Made by a program: the position numbers and the translations under genes. Positions 45,024-55,474 of a stretch of 64,000 nt of DNA are shown in pieces. A model generated the notes under the pieces. It searched no databases. It had not been told where the DNA came from and was given only the letters and a program-made list of their open reading frames with translations. Source of the stretch: an uncultured Flavobacteriales bacterium (GTDB taxonomy: Bacteria; Bacteroidota; Bacteroidia; Flavobacteriales_E; Vicingaceae); NCBI GenBank assembly GCA_905479995.1, contig CAJQON010000003.1, positions 124,001 through 188,000 on the forward strand. The letters are read 5' to 3'. Position 1 is the first letter of the stretch. Every line of letters starts with the position of its first letter.

Positions 45024-45031
45024 TACTTTTG
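45024..45031 (+). promoter_or_regulatory. -7 element directly before lpxD
   Basis: TACTTTTG ends only 6 nt before the lpxD ATG at 45038. If used, transcription would begin at or next to the A of the ATG, giving a leaderless or nearly leaderless mRNA. No clear -33 TTG. Confidence 0.35.
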
Positions 45032-45037
45032 GCTGTA

Positions 45038-46072
45038 ATGGAATTTTCAGCAAATCAGATAGCAGAGTTACTCAACGGGGAGATTATTGGTGATTCAGAA
45101 GCGAAAGTTAATCAGCTTGCTAAAATAGAAGAAGGCGAAGCTCAATCCCTATCTTTTTTAGCGAACCTAGCTTACGAAGAACATTTGTACACTACCGATG
45201 CTTCAATCGTAATCATTAATAAAGATTTCACACCTGCTCAACCCGTAAAAAACACCTGCACCCTTATTAAAGTTGATAATGCTTACGAATGCTTTGCCCA
45301 ACTTTTAGAAACTTACAATCAATTTAAAAACAACAAAAGTGGCATTGAAGAATTAGCTTTTATCGATACGTCTGCTAAAGTTGGTGAGGATGCTTACATT
45401 GGAGGTTTTGCTTATATAAGCGAAGGTGCTATACTTGGAAAAAACGTTAAAATTTATCCGCATGTTTACATTGGCAACAATGTAAAAGTTGGAGATAATA
45501 CTACACTATTTTCTGGCGTAAAAATATACCACGATTGTGTTATTGGAAGCAATTGCACAATACATTCTGGAACTGTTATTGGACCTGATGGATTTGGATT
45601 TGCTCCAAATAGTGAAAACGAATACAACAAAGTTCCACAAATAGGAAACGTAATTGTTGAGGACCATGTTGAAATGGGTGCCAACTGCACCATTGATAGA
45701 GCTACAATTGGTTCAACTAAAATTAAAAAAGGCGTTAAGCTAGATAACCTAGTGCATGTTGCACACAATGTTATTATTGGTAACAACTCAGTAGTAGCTG
45801 GTCAAACAGGCATTGCTGGATCTGCAAAAATTGGAGAAAACTGCATGTTTGGTGGTCAAGTCGGAGTAACTGGCCACATTACCTTAGGCGACAACGTTAG
45901 AGTTGCTGCTCAAACAGGTGTTTCTAAAAGCTACAAAGACAATGCTACTTTACAAGGTTCTCCAGCATTCGAGGTAAAAGAATTTACAAAATCATATGTA
46001 GGCTTTAAAAACCTACCAGATATTATAAAAAGATTAAACGAGTTAGAAAGAAAAGTTAACGATAATGAGTAA
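45038..46072 (+). CDS. lpxD: UDP-3-O-acylglucosamine N-acyltransferase LpxD
   Basis: 344 aa from the ATG at 45038 (an in-frame TTG at 45029 would add three residues). N-terminal uridine-binding domain to about 100, then the left-handed beta-helix with hexapeptide repeats ([41 protein letters not shown]). Catalytic His is near 240 in [12 protein letters not shown]. It adds the second acyl chain in lipid A synthesis. It overlaps the lpxC/fabZ gene by 8 bases. Confidence 0.95.
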   Translation: MEFSANQIAELLNGEIIGDSEAKVNQLAKIEEGEAQSLSFLANLAYEEHLYTTDASIVIINKDFTPAQPVKNTCTLIKVDNAYECFAQLLETYNQFKNNKSGIEELAFIDTSAKVGEDAYIGGFAYISEGAILGKNVKIYPHVYIGNNVKVGDNTTLFSGVKIYHDCVIGSNCTIHSGTVIGPDGFGFAPNSENEYNKVPQIGNVIVEDHVEMGANCTIDRATIGSTKIKKGVKLDNLVHVAHNVIIGNNSVVAGQTGIAGSAKIGENCMFGGQVGVTGHITLGDNVRVAAQTGVSKSYKDNATLQGSPAFEVKEFTKSYVGFKNLPDIIKRLNELERKVNDNE

Positions 46073-47483
46073 ACAAAAAACTATAAAAGAAGCATTTTCA
46101 GTAATTGGTATTGGATTACATACTGGTGAAAAAGCGACACTTACAGTAAATCCTGCTGAAGATAATCACGGATTTAAATTTCAACGGGTAGACCTAGATG
46201 GACAGCCAATTATTAACGCTGATGCTGACCTAGTTGTTGACACTTCAAGAAGTACTACTTTAGAAAAGAATGGCGTTAGAGTACATACCACTGAACATAT
46301 TTTAGCTGCACTTTCGGGCATGGAAATAGACAATGCTTTAATTCAATTGGATGGACCTGAGATTCCTATAATGGACGGTAGTGCTTATCCTTTTGTAGAA
46401 GCAATTAACCAGGTTGGAATAGTAGATCAAGAAACTGATAAAGATTACTTTGTTGTTTCTGAAAACCTAACCTATGAAGATCCTGAAAGACAAACAGAAA
46501 TGTTAGCAGTTCCTCAAGATGAATTTAGGCTAACAGTTATGGTTGACTATAATTCTCCTATTCTAGGAACTCAACATGCTCACATGTATAAAGCAGAAGA
46601 GTTTGAAAATGAGATTTCTAAATGTAGAACTTTTGTTTTCTTACGAGAGTTAGAAGTATTAGCAAGAAAAGGACTTATAAAAGGTGGCGATATTAAAAAC
46701 GCTATTGTGTTGGTTGATAAACCACTTCCTCAAGAAAAAATTGATGAAATAGCAGACCTTTTAGGGAAACCTCATATGAAAGTTGAAGAAGCTGGTGTAT
46801 TAAACAACATTAAGTTGCATCATCAAAACGAACCAGCTCGACATAAATTATTAGATATTATTGGTGATTTAGCTCTTGTTGGAAAACCTATCAAAGGTCA
46901 TATTTTAGCTGCTCGTCCAGGGCACAAAGGAAATGTTGACTTTGCCAAATTGATTAAAAAAGAAATTAAGAAGCAAGCGAAAAGAGGTCCTCAGATTGAC
47001 TTTAGCAAGCCTCCTCTTTATGATATAAACGACATTCATAAATTACTACCCCACCGATACCCATTTTTGTTGGTAGATAAAATAATAGAATTGTCGGATA
47101 CGCACATTGTAGGTGTAAAAAACATCACCTTAAATGAGCATCAGTTTATGGGACATTTCCCTAATAACCCAGTAATGCCAGGTGTACTACAAGTTGAAGC
47201 AATGGCACAGGCAGGAGGAATCTTAGTATTAAGTCAGGTTCCTGATCCAGAAAACTACATGACCTATTTTATGAAAATAGACAATGTTAAGTTTAAGCGT
47301 AAAGTAATTCCTGGCGATACTATTGTATTTGACTTACATTTACTTACTCCAATAAGAAGAGGAATAGTTCATATGGGCGGAAAAGGTTATGTAAATGGAG
47401 AAGTTTGCATTGAAGCTGAATTAATGGCTCAAGTTGTAAAAGAAAAAAAAGACGAACCTAAGGTAGCTGAAGAAGTAAAATAA
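46065..47483 (+). CDS. lpxC: bifunctional LpxC-FabZ
   Basis: 472 aa fusion typical of Bacteroidota. LpxC (about 1-305), the Zn deacetylase of lipid A synthesis, shows [19 protein letters not shown] (His ligand), [10 protein letters not shown], and [12 protein letters not shown] with EPARH before it. FabZ (about 320-465), the 3-hydroxyacyl-ACP dehydratase, shows [14 protein letters not shown] and [20 protein letters not shown] with catalytic His and Glu. The fusion places two steps that compete for hydroxyacyl-ACP on one chain. It lies between lpxD and lpxA. Confidence 0.97.
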   Translation: MSKQKTIKEAFSVIGIGLHTGEKATLTVNPAEDNHGFKFQRVDLDGQPIINADADLVVDTSRSTTLEKNGVRVHTTEHILAALSGMEIDNALIQLDGPEIPIMDGSAYPFVEAINQVGIVDQETDKDYFVVSENLTYEDPERQTEMLAVPQDEFRLTVMVDYNSPILGTQHAHMYKAEEFENEISKCRTFVFLRELEVLARKGLIKGGDIKNAIVLVDKPLPQEKIDEIADLLGKPHMKVEEAGVLNNIKLHHQNEPARHKLLDIIGDLALVGKPIKGHILAARPGHKGNVDFAKLIKKEIKKQAKRGPQIDFSKPPLYDINDIHKLLPHRYPFLLVDKIIELSDTHIVGVKNITLNEHQFMGHFPNNPVMPGVLQVEAMAQAGGILVLSQVPDPENYMTYFMKIDNVKFKRKVIPGDTIVFDLHLLTPIRRGIVHMGGKGYVNGEVCIEAELMAQVVKEKKDEPKVAEEVK

Positions 47484-47518
47484 AACAGTTACTTTAGCAA
47501 AAACTATTAATAGTAAAA

Positions 47519-48298
47519 ATGGAAAGATTCCCCAAAGCAAACGTACATCCAGAAGCAAAAATTGGAGAAAATGTTGTGATAGAACCTTTTACAACAGTTT
47601 GCAAAGATGTTGAAATTGGTGATGGTACTTGGATTGGACCAAACGTTACAATTTTTGATGGCGCTAGAATTGGAGAGAATTGCAAGATTTTCCCAGGAGC
47701 TGTTATTTCTGCAGTACCACAAGATTTAAAATTTGACAACGAATACACAACTACTGAAATCGGAAATAATACAGTTATTCGAGAATGTGCTACTATTCAC
47801 AGAGGTACTTCTGACCGAATGAAAACCAAAGTAGGAAACAACTGTTTAATTATGGGTTATGTTCACATTGGTCATGACAGTTTTATTGGAAACAACTGTA
47901 TATTAGCTAACTACGTTGGTATTTCTGGACACAATGTTATTGAAGATTTCGTTATAATGGAAGGGAAAGTAGGAACTCAACAATTTATTAGAATTGGAGC
48001 TCATTCGTTTATTGCCGGAGGAACTTTAGTAAGAAAAAACGTTCCACCTTACGTTAGAGCAGCAAGAGAACCAATTGCTTATGCCGGAATAAATGCAGTA
48101 GGACTTAGACGAAGAGGTTTTGAAGATGAACAAATAAAAAACATTGAAGATGTTTACAGAAACTTATTTGTAATGACCAATTCTGTAGGTGCTGGTGTAA
48201 AAGCCATTAAAGAAGAGCTACCTGACAGCGCAGAAAAAGAACACGTATTAAATTTCATAGAATTGTCGGACAAAGGAATTATAAAAGGACCGATTTAA
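47519..48298 (+). CDS. lpxA: UDP-N-acetylglucosamine acyltransferase LpxA
   Basis: 259 aa. Beta-helix of hexapeptide repeats from VHPEAKIGENVVIEPF, with catalytic His in IMGYVHIGHDSFIGNN near 119-122, GISGHNVIED and the GKVGTQQFIRIG segment. The C-terminal helical region (RRRGFEDEQIKNIEDVYRN) holds the acyl-ACP site. First committed acylation of lipid A. It is followed 10 nt later by efp. Confidence 0.96.
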   Translation: MERFPKANVHPEAKIGENVVIEPFTTVCKDVEIGDGTWIGPNVTIFDGARIGENCKIFPGAVISAVPQDLKFDNEYTTTEIGNNTVIRECATIHRGTSDRMKTKVGNNCLIMGYVHIGHDSFIGNNCILANYVGISGHNVIEDFVIMEGKVGTQQFIRIGAHSFIAGGTLVRKNVPPYVRAAREPIAYAGINAVGLRRRGFEDEQIKNIEDVYRNLFVMTNSVGAGVKAIKEELPDSAEKEHVLNFIELSDKGIIKGPI

Positions 48299-48308
48299 AA
48301 CATACAAA

Positions 48309-48875
48309 ATGATAGGTACATCAGACATAAAAAAGGGATTGTGTATAAGGTATAACAGCGGAATTTATACCATAACTGACTTTCAACACGTTAAGCCAGG
48401 GAAAGGGCCAGCTTTTATTAGAACAACATTGAAAAATGTTGAAACAGGAAAGGTAATAGATAACACCTTTACTTCTGGACATAAATTAGATGATGTAAGA
48501 GTAGAAAGAAGAAAATACCAATTTTTGTATAAAGATGAAACTGGTTACCATTTTATGAATGGAGAAACTTATGAGCAGACTTTCATCAACGAAAAAATTA
48601 TTAATGCTCCTCAGTTTTTAAAAGATGGTGATTATGCTGAAATAGTTTTTGATGCAGAAGAAGAAGTTCCATTAATTTGTGAATTACCAGCATCGATAGT
48701 ACTAGAAGTAACTTACACAGAACCAGGCGAGAAAGGAAACACTGCAACCAATGCATTTAAACCAGCAACTGTTGAAACTGGAGCAGAAGTTAGAGTTCCT
48801 TTATTTATTAATGAAGGAGACCACATTAAAATTAGCACTACTTCAGGAGACTACTCTGAACGAGTAAAAAAATAA
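48309..48875 (+). CDS. efp: elongation factor P
   Basis: 188 aa, three beta-barrel domains of the usual length. Domain I carries the loop HVKPGKGPAF, with Lys32 at the position modified in other bacteria. Domain III ends in VPLFINEGDHIKISTTSGDYSERV, a family signature. EF-P relieves ribosome stalling at polyproline stretches. No EpmA-type modifying enzyme is in the window. Last gene of the lpx transcription unit, closed by a terminator. Confidence 0.97.
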   Translation: MIGTSDIKKGLCIRYNSGIYTITDFQHVKPGKGPAFIRTTLKNVETGKVIDNTFTSGHKLDDVRVERRKYQFLYKDETGYHFMNGETYEQTFINEKIINAPQFLKDGDYAEIVFDAEEEVPLICELPASIVLEVTYTEPGEKGNTATNAFKPATVETGAEVRVPLFINEGDHIKISTTSGDYSERVKK

Positions 48876-48929
48876 AATTGATTTTATTATTGTAGGAACC
48901 TTTTTAACCTACAACTATTAATATAGTTT

Positions 48930-48959
48930 AGTCGTCTTTGTTTCAAAGACGACTTTTTT
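48930..48959 (+). terminator. rho-independent terminator after efp
   Basis: AGTCGTCTTT/AAAGACGACT 10-bp stem (48930-48939, 48945-48954) with a 5-nt loop and a T tract. It closes the lpxD-efp unit. Confidence 0.9.
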
Positions 48960-49020
48960 ATTTGTATTCGTTTAGTATTATTCCAATTTAGTACTTATCT
49001 TTATTAGCTATCTTAAGCCC

Positions 49021-50244
49021 ATGAGCAAACAATCTAAAAACACCAAAAAGCGAATCCAACTTGGCAAATTAAAGCTGGACACCTTACTGGAAGTAACTAA
49101 AGGCATTAACAACAACCTCTCTAAAGAGGATCTCTTAAACTTATATAAAGCAGTTTTACTAGACGAACTTAAGATTGGGAAACTGTTACTATTTAGTCAT
49201 AACGACAAAGAATGGAGCCAAGAATTATCTGTTGGAACAAGCTCAAACAACATCAATGTAAAAGAAGATTTAGCACACATTAAACAAATTAATGTTTTAT
49301 CTAACCCCGATAATAAAAAGCTATCCCCCTTTGATGTTATTGTTCCAGTATACCACAAAAAAAAACCGCTCTCTTATTTGCTATTAGGCGATTTTGATGG
49401 TGAAAAAATAGAAGTAAGCCCTATTATTAAACACCTAACATTTATTCAAACTTTAACCAACATAATTATTGTTGCTATTGAGAACAAGCGGTTGTATAAA
49501 GAAAATCTAGAACAAATAGCCATTAAAAAAGAAATGGAATTGGCTTCGGAAATGCAAACCATGCTTTTTCCAAAAAACTTACCCAACAACAAAGAAATAG
49601 AAGTTGCAGCCAACTACAAACCACACCAACTGGTAGGTGGAGATTACTATGATTTTATTGTATTGAACAGAGATGAAGTTGCCTTCTGTATTGCTGATGT
49701 ATCTGGAAAAGGAGTTCCTGCAGCTTTATTAATGTCAAATTTCCAGGCCAGTTTAAGAGCACTAATTAAAAGAACCTCTTCATTATCTGAATTGGTAATA
49801 GAACTTAACAAAAACATTTTAGCCAACGCCAACAGAGAAAAGTTTATTACTGCTTTTATTGGAAAGTACAACATCCAAACTCGTAACCTACAATTTATAA
49901 ATGCAGGACACAATCCTCCACTTCTTTTAGTGGGCCATCAGTTTAAAAAACTATTTGAAGGAAGTACTGTTCTTGGTGTATTTGAAAACTTACCAAGTGT
50001 TACCGAAAAGAACATTACCATCCCTAAAGATGCAATTTTATCTTGCTATACAGATGGTGTAGTTGAGCAAACCAATAAAAAAGAGGAAGAGTACGGGTTA
50101 GAAAGTATGGAAAAATGTGTGCTTCAAAATAAAGACAAGAGCATTAAAAAAATTGTAGCTTCAATTTCTAGCAGTTTAAGCGAATACAAGGAAGGAGTTG
50201 ATTACCACGATGACATAGCGCTACTTTGTATGCGAATCAAGTAA
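49021..50244 (+). CDS. PP2C-type serine phosphatase, RsbU-like, with GAF-like N-terminus
   Basis: 407 aa. N-terminal sensory region about 15-165 (GAF-like in layout: LLNLYKAVLLDELKIGKLLLF), a linking helix ending MELASEMQTMLFPKNLP, then a SpoIIE/PP2C phosphatase domain (about 190-405). Metal-binding Asp residues are in LVGGDYYDFI, IADVSGKGVPAALLMS and YTDGVVEQ; the C-terminus is DYHDDIALLCMR. RsbU-type phosphatases act in partner-switching control of sigma factors or in c-di-GMP/stress signalling. No anti-sigma partner is adjacent. The 3' end overlaps the O-antigen ligase gene by 24 bases. Confidence 0.9.
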   Translation: MSKQSKNTKKRIQLGKLKLDTLLEVTKGINNNLSKEDLLNLYKAVLLDELKIGKLLLFSHNDKEWSQELSVGTSSNNINVKEDLAHIKQINVLSNPDNKKLSPFDVIVPVYHKKKPLSYLLLGDFDGEKIEVSPIIKHLTFIQTLTNIIIVAIENKRLYKENLEQIAIKKEMELASEMQTMLFPKNLPNNKEIEVAANYKPHQLVGGDYYDFIVLNRDEVAFCIADVSGKGVPAALLMSNFQASLRALIKRTSSLSELVIELNKNILANANREKFITAFIGKYNIQTRNLQFINAGHNPPLLLVGHQFKKLFEGSTVLGVFENLPSVTEKNITIPKDAILSCYTDGVVEQTNKKEEEYGLESMEKCVLQNKDKSIKKIVASISSSLSEYKEGVDYHDDIALLCMRIK

Positions 50245-51657
50245 CCCTTTTTTGTGGTAAATATCAATGGCAACAATTAAGGCTATAAATCCCCAAAAAG
50301 GCACAGAAGCCTTATCCGTATCTAAATAGTTATTCAATAAGCTATGCACCACGTAGGTAAATAAACCGAGCATAGTAGCCAACAACAAGCTCTTGAGCTC
50401 TCCTTTAGGCAATTGATGATAAGTAATAGATCCTCTATAATATACTGCAAGAATTATTAAAAGAAACGAGAGACTTCCCAGTATTCCAGATTCAGCCAAT
50501 GGACCAATGTATTCACTGTGTGCATTTCCATTTTCACCTGCATTGGTACTTATAATAGTTGTTTCATTAGACAACTGGAATGGTGCATACTGAAAAACAT
50601 AGGTTCCTGGACCCCAGCCAAAAATTGGCCGTTCTTGAAACATTCTCCAAGCTGAACTCCAACGATTTAATCGCTCTAAATTAGAAGCATCGGTAGATAC
50701 ATTTGAAATAGACTCTACATGTTCAGAAATATTATCGGATGAATCTTGGTTGTTTCTTTCCAAATTCATAACCAAGCTATCCCAACTAAGCAACAACATA
50801 ATTCCAAAAACACCAGTAATTAAAGCCAATACGCTAAATTTAATCCTGAATTTATAAATCAAATACAACACAAATGCGCCTATTAAACTAACCCACGCTG
50901 CTCTGGTATACGACAATACTATTCCTAAAGTAAATAGGCCTAGTAACACGTAACTAAAAATTTTATAGACAGGTGTATAACTTCGACCAGAAAACAACAG
51001 TATAATTGGAAAATACATAGCCAGTATTGCACCATAAGAAGTATGATCTTTATAAAAAGGTTCCATTACCCAGTGCGCAGGTTTTTCTTCAAAATTATAC
51101 CCTGCCAAACGGATTATAGCATAAATAATTACACCTGATAGCGGGATTAAGTAAGCAAAAAAGAAAACTTTATAGTTGGTTATTTTCTTAAACAACGAAG
51201 TAGCCAAGAAATAAAAACACACCACAAACCATAAACGAGCTAGCAAAAACTTAAATGACACCACAGGCATTGAACTTGTAAGAGATGTAATAAAAATCCA
51301 AACCAAATTAAGCACAATAGCTATGGTTACCGGATGATATATTAAACCTTTATTGATTGGAGTATGCTTAAACAACTTAATAAAGTAGAGCAACATAACT
51401 CCAAACATAAGCGGCTCTGTAGGTAAATACATTCCTACACCTCCAATGGCTAACTCCTCAAGGTTTAAGGACAAAGGAGTTGCAAAAACAATAAACCACA
51501 TCAACTTATCTAGCTTAAAGAAAGCCATAAATGTAATGACCAAAGCAAATGGGATTACTGCGAAATAATAAAACTCGTTAAAAACTAAATAGCTATTTAG
51601 CCCAATAAATATAAAGGAGAACAGATAAACCCAATATGTTTTAAATAAACGAGACAA
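50221..51657 (-). CDS. O-antigen ligase/polymerase family protein (Wzy_C)
   Basis: 478 aa with about 10-12 membrane helices. The family core lies in the periplasmic loop and the next helix: FGWGPGTYVFQYAPFQ and AHSEYIGPLAESGILG. It resembles O-antigen ligase WaaL/polymerase Wzy. The start is TTG at 51657; the next Met is 43 residues further in, inside a membrane segment, so TTG is preferred. Together with Wzz and Wzx genes upstream on the same strand, it forms a small surface-polysaccharide set. Confidence 0.85.
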   Translation of the reverse strand: MSRLFKTYWVYLFSFIFIGLNSYLVFNEFYYFAVIPFALVITFMAFFKLDKLMWFIVFATPLSLNLEELAIGGVGMYLPTEPLMFGVMLLYFIKLFKHTPINKGLIYHPVTIAIVLNLVWIFITSLTSSMPVVSFKFLLARLWFVVCFYFLATSLFKKITNYKVFFFAYLIPLSGVIIYAIIRLAGYNFEEKPAHWVMEPFYKDHTSYGAILAMYFPIILLFSGRSYTPVYKIFSYVLLGLFTLGIVLSYTRAAWVSLIGAFVLYLIYKFRIKFSVLALITGVFGIMLLLSWDSLVMNLERNNQDSSDNISEHVESISNVSTDASNLERLNRWSSAWRMFQERPIFGWGPGTYVFQYAPFQLSNETTIISTNAGENGNAHSEYIGPLAESGILGSLSFLLIILAVYYRGSITYHQLPKGELKSLLLATMLGLFTYVVHSLLNNYLDTDKASVPFWGFIALIVAIDIYHKKGLLDSHTK

Positions 51658-51745
51658 CTTTATTTTTGATTTAATCAGTTAGAGTTCATTTTGTTACTAG
51701 TGGCAATAAAAACAGTAACAAATTAAAGGAAGCAATTCTGAATCC

Positions 51746-52771
51746 TTAAGCTTGATTTTTAAAATTAAGCGACTTAACACTTTCGTAAAACAGTACGCAA
51801 ACTAACGTTAATAAAAAACTAGCAAAAGTAGATACTACTACAATTAGCCATCTTATAGGGTATGATTTTTTCTCTGCTGCAAAAGCACTATTTACAATAA
51901 ATTTATGCTGCAATGTTTTTTCAGCATCAATTTGTGCTTCTCTATATTTAGACCTAAGAATCACTAACCTTTCCTTTTCCAATATCTTCTCTTCTTCTGT
52001 ACTCGTAAAAACTCCAGCATACTTACTAATTAAATTTAATTTATCATTCAATTGCTTTGCAGCCGCTGTTTTACCCTGCAAAACGGCAATGGCCATTTGC
52101 TCTGTTAACCTTTCCGATTGAGCTCTAATGTTAATAATCCCCATATCTCTCATCGTTTTTAAAGAATCCTCTAAAGTCTCAACATAAGCTATTTGAGCAT
52201 CGTATTCATCTTTTACAATTTGAAGTGCTTGCACTGCTACTTCTCTTCGCATTCTGTTCTTTACGGTATCCATTAAAGCGGCAATATCGTTAGCTATTAG
52301 AGCAGCAGTATCAGCATTATAATCCAACACATTTATTTCTACCGACATAAATTTAGTTCGATCAAAACTAACATTACCATCAAACTCTCTTTGTAATTTT
52401 GTGTACTTATACTCATCATCTTCAGCAATATCATAATGCTTTAATAAATCATACTTTTCAATTATACGGTTCCTAATTTCATCAGAATTTAAAATTTGAA
52501 TCATTTGCTCTGCCTGTTCCTCTTCCCCTAATCTCAATACATCTTCTTTTCCTGTATTATTTTCTGAAATTAATGTCTTGGCAATTGAACTAGTGGTTGT
52601 AGGAAACATTACCACAGTAGATTTATACTTATCTTTTATTAACAACGACACAATTACTGACACTACTAAGGCCAATGCTGTCATTACCATTAATGGTTTT
52701 CTCCAAGCGTAGAAAAACACAATTAAATTTCCTGAGTTAATGTTCTCGTTATTTCCTGTATTCTGTTCCAT
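51746..52771 (-). CDS. Wzz/chain-length determinant family protein
   Basis: 341 aa from the ATG at 52771 (the TTG at 52810 is inside a promoter motif). N-terminal membrane helix (LMVMTALALVVSVIVSLLI) after a short hydrophilic tail, a long coiled-coil/helical periplasmic region (about 70-290), and a C-terminal membrane helix near 305-325 (IRWLIVVVSTFASFLLTLVCV). It fits a polysaccharide co-polymerase controlling chain length. No tyrosine-kinase domain. Confidence 0.85.
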   Translation of the reverse strand: MEQNTGNNENINSGNLIVFFYAWRKPLMVMTALALVVSVIVSLLIKDKYKSTVVMFPTTTSSIAKTLISENNTGKEDVLRLGEEEQAEQMIQILNSDEIRNRIIEKYDLLKHYDIAEDDEYKYTKLQREFDGNVSFDRTKFMSVEINVLDYNADTAALIANDIAALMDTVKNRMRREVAVQALQIVKDEYDAQIAYVETLEDSLKTMRDMGIINIRAQSERLTEQMAIAVLQGKTAAAKQLNDKLNLISKYAGVFTSTEEEKILEKERLVILRSKYREAQIDAEKTLQHKFIVNSAFAAEKKSYPIRWLIVVVSTFASFLLTLVCVLFYESVKSLNFKNQA

Positions 52772-52807
52772 ATCTAGTGCAAAATTTTCTTCATTTTTGA
52801 AGAGCGA

Positions 52808-52815
52808 CAAAAATA
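52808..52815 (-). promoter_or_regulatory. -7 element for the Wzz-like gene
   Basis: Minus-strand TATTTTTG. The predicted transcript start is near 52801, downstream of the alternative TTG start at 52810, which supports the ATG at 52771. Confidence 0.4.
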
Positions 52816-52822
52816 GCTAATT

Positions 52823-54304
52823 TTATTCAAATGACCTTTCGTTCCTTTTTATCAGCAGGCTTTTGATGCTTTTAATGCTAATAATTTTAAAAGAAAATGA
52901 AAGAACAAAACCTAACAATGCAAGTGCAACAGCCTGATAAATTAAGCCCAAGTCCTTTACAAAAGGATTCGCCAACAACAACATTCCAACCACGGCTATT
53001 AACGCCAAAACAAATTTAATATTGACTGGAAATGAAAATATTTTTTTAACCAGTATTAGCTGAATGATAACAACAAATACTTGAGTTATTAAACTTGCTA
53101 CTGCCGACCCATAAGCCTTAAAACTTGGAATAAATATTAAGTTGAGCACCACATTAATTATCAACCCAGCTAAAGCCAACACATTTAATTGTTTTAAATT
53201 ATTGTTCGCTGTAAGAAGTGTCCCAAAAATATAAGTTGATGCTATTGCCACAAAACAAAACATTAATATGGGCAATACTTGATCAGATGCATTTACATTG
53301 ATATACAATAAAGACATTATTTGAGTAGAGGAAGACCAACAAATAATAGCCAACACTATAGCCGGAACAAATATTAAACTAAAAGATAAGCGTACTAACT
53401 TATTTAGTGGTTGTTTCTTTTTAATCATAAAGGCAAATAGTGGCAACAACAACCCTGCAAACAATACACCTATTTGATTAGCTGCATCCATTAAACGATA
53501 CGCCTGTGCATAAACAGAAGCTTGGTATTCTCCGTCAATAAGCATGGAATCAAGCATGATAGCATCAACACGATAATAAAAAGTCATAGTTAAAACCAAT
53601 AATGCAAAAGGTGCTGTTCTTTTTAAAATCGACAATAGAAAAAGCTTATTAAAAGTTAATTTAAACCCATTAACTTTAGTTAACACAAAAGAAAATATAA
53701 GAACTGATGCAATTACATAAGCCAATGTTTGACCATAAACAAAATGCATAATGGTAAACTCAGTGCTTAAAAAATTACCCCAAATTAAGATGGAGCAAAA
53801 CACTAGCATTAACGTTTTATCTAATACCGAAAAAAGACTATCTAAGGCAAATAATTGCAATCCTGCTACGTTTGACCTGAGGTACTGAATAAAGGAAATT
53901 AAAAATTGATTGATAGAGAGAAACAATAACAACTGAAACCTTAACTCCCCATACCCTATTATTGCACCAACAACTAAGGTTATTACAAAATACAATATGG
54001 CTAATAACAACTTAAACACCACAATACCGGAGAAGTACTTGCTTAAAAGTTGGCTGTTTTGCGCAATGGTTTTATTGTTGAAACTGGAAATACCAAGATC
54101 CAACAAAATATTAAACAACATAGCAAAATTGAATAACGCAAAGTAAGTTCCATAATCTGCAGAAGATACCAACTCATTTTGAACAGTTCTATCGATACCA
54201 AAAATCCAAAATGGCTTAATTAAGAAATTAAGCAACAATAACAGCGCTAAATTGACGACAAACTTTCTTTGCACAAAAATTGATTTGAGACAAATGTAAC
54301 TCAT
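52823..54304 (-). CDS. polysaccharide flippase (Wzx/MATE-like oligosaccharide transporter)
   Basis: 493 aa from the ATG at 54304 (a TTG at 54313 would add three residues). About 12-14 membrane helices of the MOP/MVF superfamily, with the usual charged segments between helices (YYRVDAIMLDSMLIDG). It transports lipid-linked repeat units across the inner membrane. Neighbours on the same strand are Wzz and the ligase; the divergent neighbour is a GT4 glycosyltransferase. Confidence 0.86.
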   Translation of the reverse strand: MSYICLKSIFVQRKFVVNLALLLLLNFLIKPFWIFGIDRTVQNELVSSADYGTYFALFNFAMLFNILLDLGISSFNNKTIAQNSQLLSKYFSGIVVFKLLLAILYFVITLVVGAIIGYGELRFQLLLFLSINQFLISFIQYLRSNVAGLQLFALDSLFSVLDKTLMLVFCSILIWGNFLSTEFTIMHFVYGQTLAYVIASVLIFSFVLTKVNGFKLTFNKLFLLSILKRTAPFALLVLTMTFYYRVDAIMLDSMLIDGEYQASVYAQAYRLMDAANQIGVLFAGLLLPLFAFMIKKKQPLNKLVRLSFSLIFVPAIVLAIICWSSSTQIMSLLYINVNASDQVLPILMFCFVAIASTYIFGTLLTANNNLKQLNVLALAGLIINVVLNLIFIPSFKAYGSAVASLITQVFVVIIQLILVKKIFSFPVNIKFVLALIAVVGMLLLANPFVKDLGLIYQAVALALLGFVLSFSFKIISIKSIKSLLIKRNERSFE

Positions 54305-54340
54305 CTTCTTCAATATTATTATTTTCGCTATTAATTAACT

Positions 54341-55474
54341 GTGAAAATTGCTATAAATACACGTTTGCTCCTTAAGGATGAAATTGATGGAATTGGTCAA
54401 TTTACATTAGAATCGTTAAAGCACATTGTTACAAAACACCCTGAGCATGAGTTTGTTTTTGTTTTTGACAGAAATCCACATCCCGATTTTATTTTCGCAA
54501 AAAATATTACGCCAAAAGTAATTTCTCCACAAGCAAGACATCCATTACTTTATAAAATATGGTATCAATACTCCCTACATCGATTATTAAAAAGAATTAA
54601 TGCCGATGTTTTTGTTGGTACTGATGGAATGATTCCGCTAAAGACCAGAACCAAAACACTCAATGTAATTCACGACTTAAACTTTGAACACCATCCAGAA
54701 CACTTACCCAATTCTCTAAGAAAATTCTACTGCAAGTACTTTCCACAATTTGCCAAACGAGCAACTCGTATTGCTACTGTTTCTGAATTCTCTAAAACTG
54801 ACATTGTTTCAACGTATGGAATAAATCCAAACAAAATAGATGTTGTTTACAACGGTTCTAACCACAACTTTAAACCAATAAATGAAACCGAAAAGGCAGC
54901 CATTCAAACTGAATATAGCGAAAGCAAACCCTACTTTTTATTTGTTGGAACCTTACATCCTCGAAAAAACGTAGATAACTTATTAAAGGCCTTTAATGCT
55001 TTTAAGCAAGCTAGCAATTCGGACTTTAAACTAGTTATTGCTGGTAAAAAAATGTGGTGGACGTCTCAAATGGAGGACACCTTTAGTGGTTTAGAACATA
55101 AAAATGACATTCTTTTTTTAGGAAGAGTAAAAGAAGAAGATTTGTATAAAATTACAGCAGCTGCGTATGCACTAACTTACGTTCCCGTTTTTGAAGGGTT
55201 TGGAATCCCTTTAGTAGAAGCCATGAGCTGTGGCGTTCCCGTTATTACTTCCAACGTTACTTCAATGCCAGAAGTAGTTGAAGATGCAGGTATTTTAGTT
55301 AATCCATCCGCTGTATTAGAAATTACTAAAGCAATGGAAGATTTAGTAAACTATAGTAGTTTGAGAACAACACTTGCTCAAAAAAGTTTAGAACAAGCAA
55401 AGAAGTTTAGTTGGGCAAAAACAGGAGATTTATTGTGGCAATCCATTTTAAAAACTAACGATGCTAAAAAGTAA
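54341..55474 (+). CDS. glycosyltransferase family 4 (GT-B)
   Basis: 377 aa. Starts with GTG ([21 protein letters not shown]). The N-terminal domain holds the acceptor side; the C-terminal GT-B domain has [18 protein letters not shown] (donor phosphate loop), IVGK-like strands, and the EX7E-type motif [19 protein letters not shown] near 285-303. It probably adds a sugar to the surface polysaccharide handled by the adjacent Wzx/Wzz. Its 3' end overlaps rnhB by 14 bases. Confidence 0.9.
   Translation: MKIAINTRLLLKDEIDGIGQFTLESLKHIVTKHPEHEFVFVFDRNPHPDFIFAKNITPKVISPQARHPLLYKIWYQYSLHRLLKRINADVFVGTDGMIPLKTRTKTLNVIHDLNFEHHPEHLPNSLRKFYCKYFPQFAKRATRIATVSEFSKTDIVSTYGINPNKIDVVYNGSNHNFKPINETEKAAIQTEYSESKPYFLFVGTLHPRKNVDNLLKAFNAFKQASNSDFKLVIAGKKMWWTSQMEDTFSGLEHKNDILFLGRVKEEDLYKITAAAYALTYVPVFEGFGIPLVEAMSCGVPVITSNVTSMPEVVEDAGILVNPSAVLEITKAMEDLVNYSSLRTTLAQKSLEQAKKFSWAKTGDLLWQSILKTNDAKK

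Noticed and set aside
52772-52810. TTG start at 52810 giving a 354-aa Wzz-like protein.
   Set aside because: The TTG lies within the TATTTTTG promoter element, so it would not be in the transcript; the ATG at 52771 gives a normal N-terminus.
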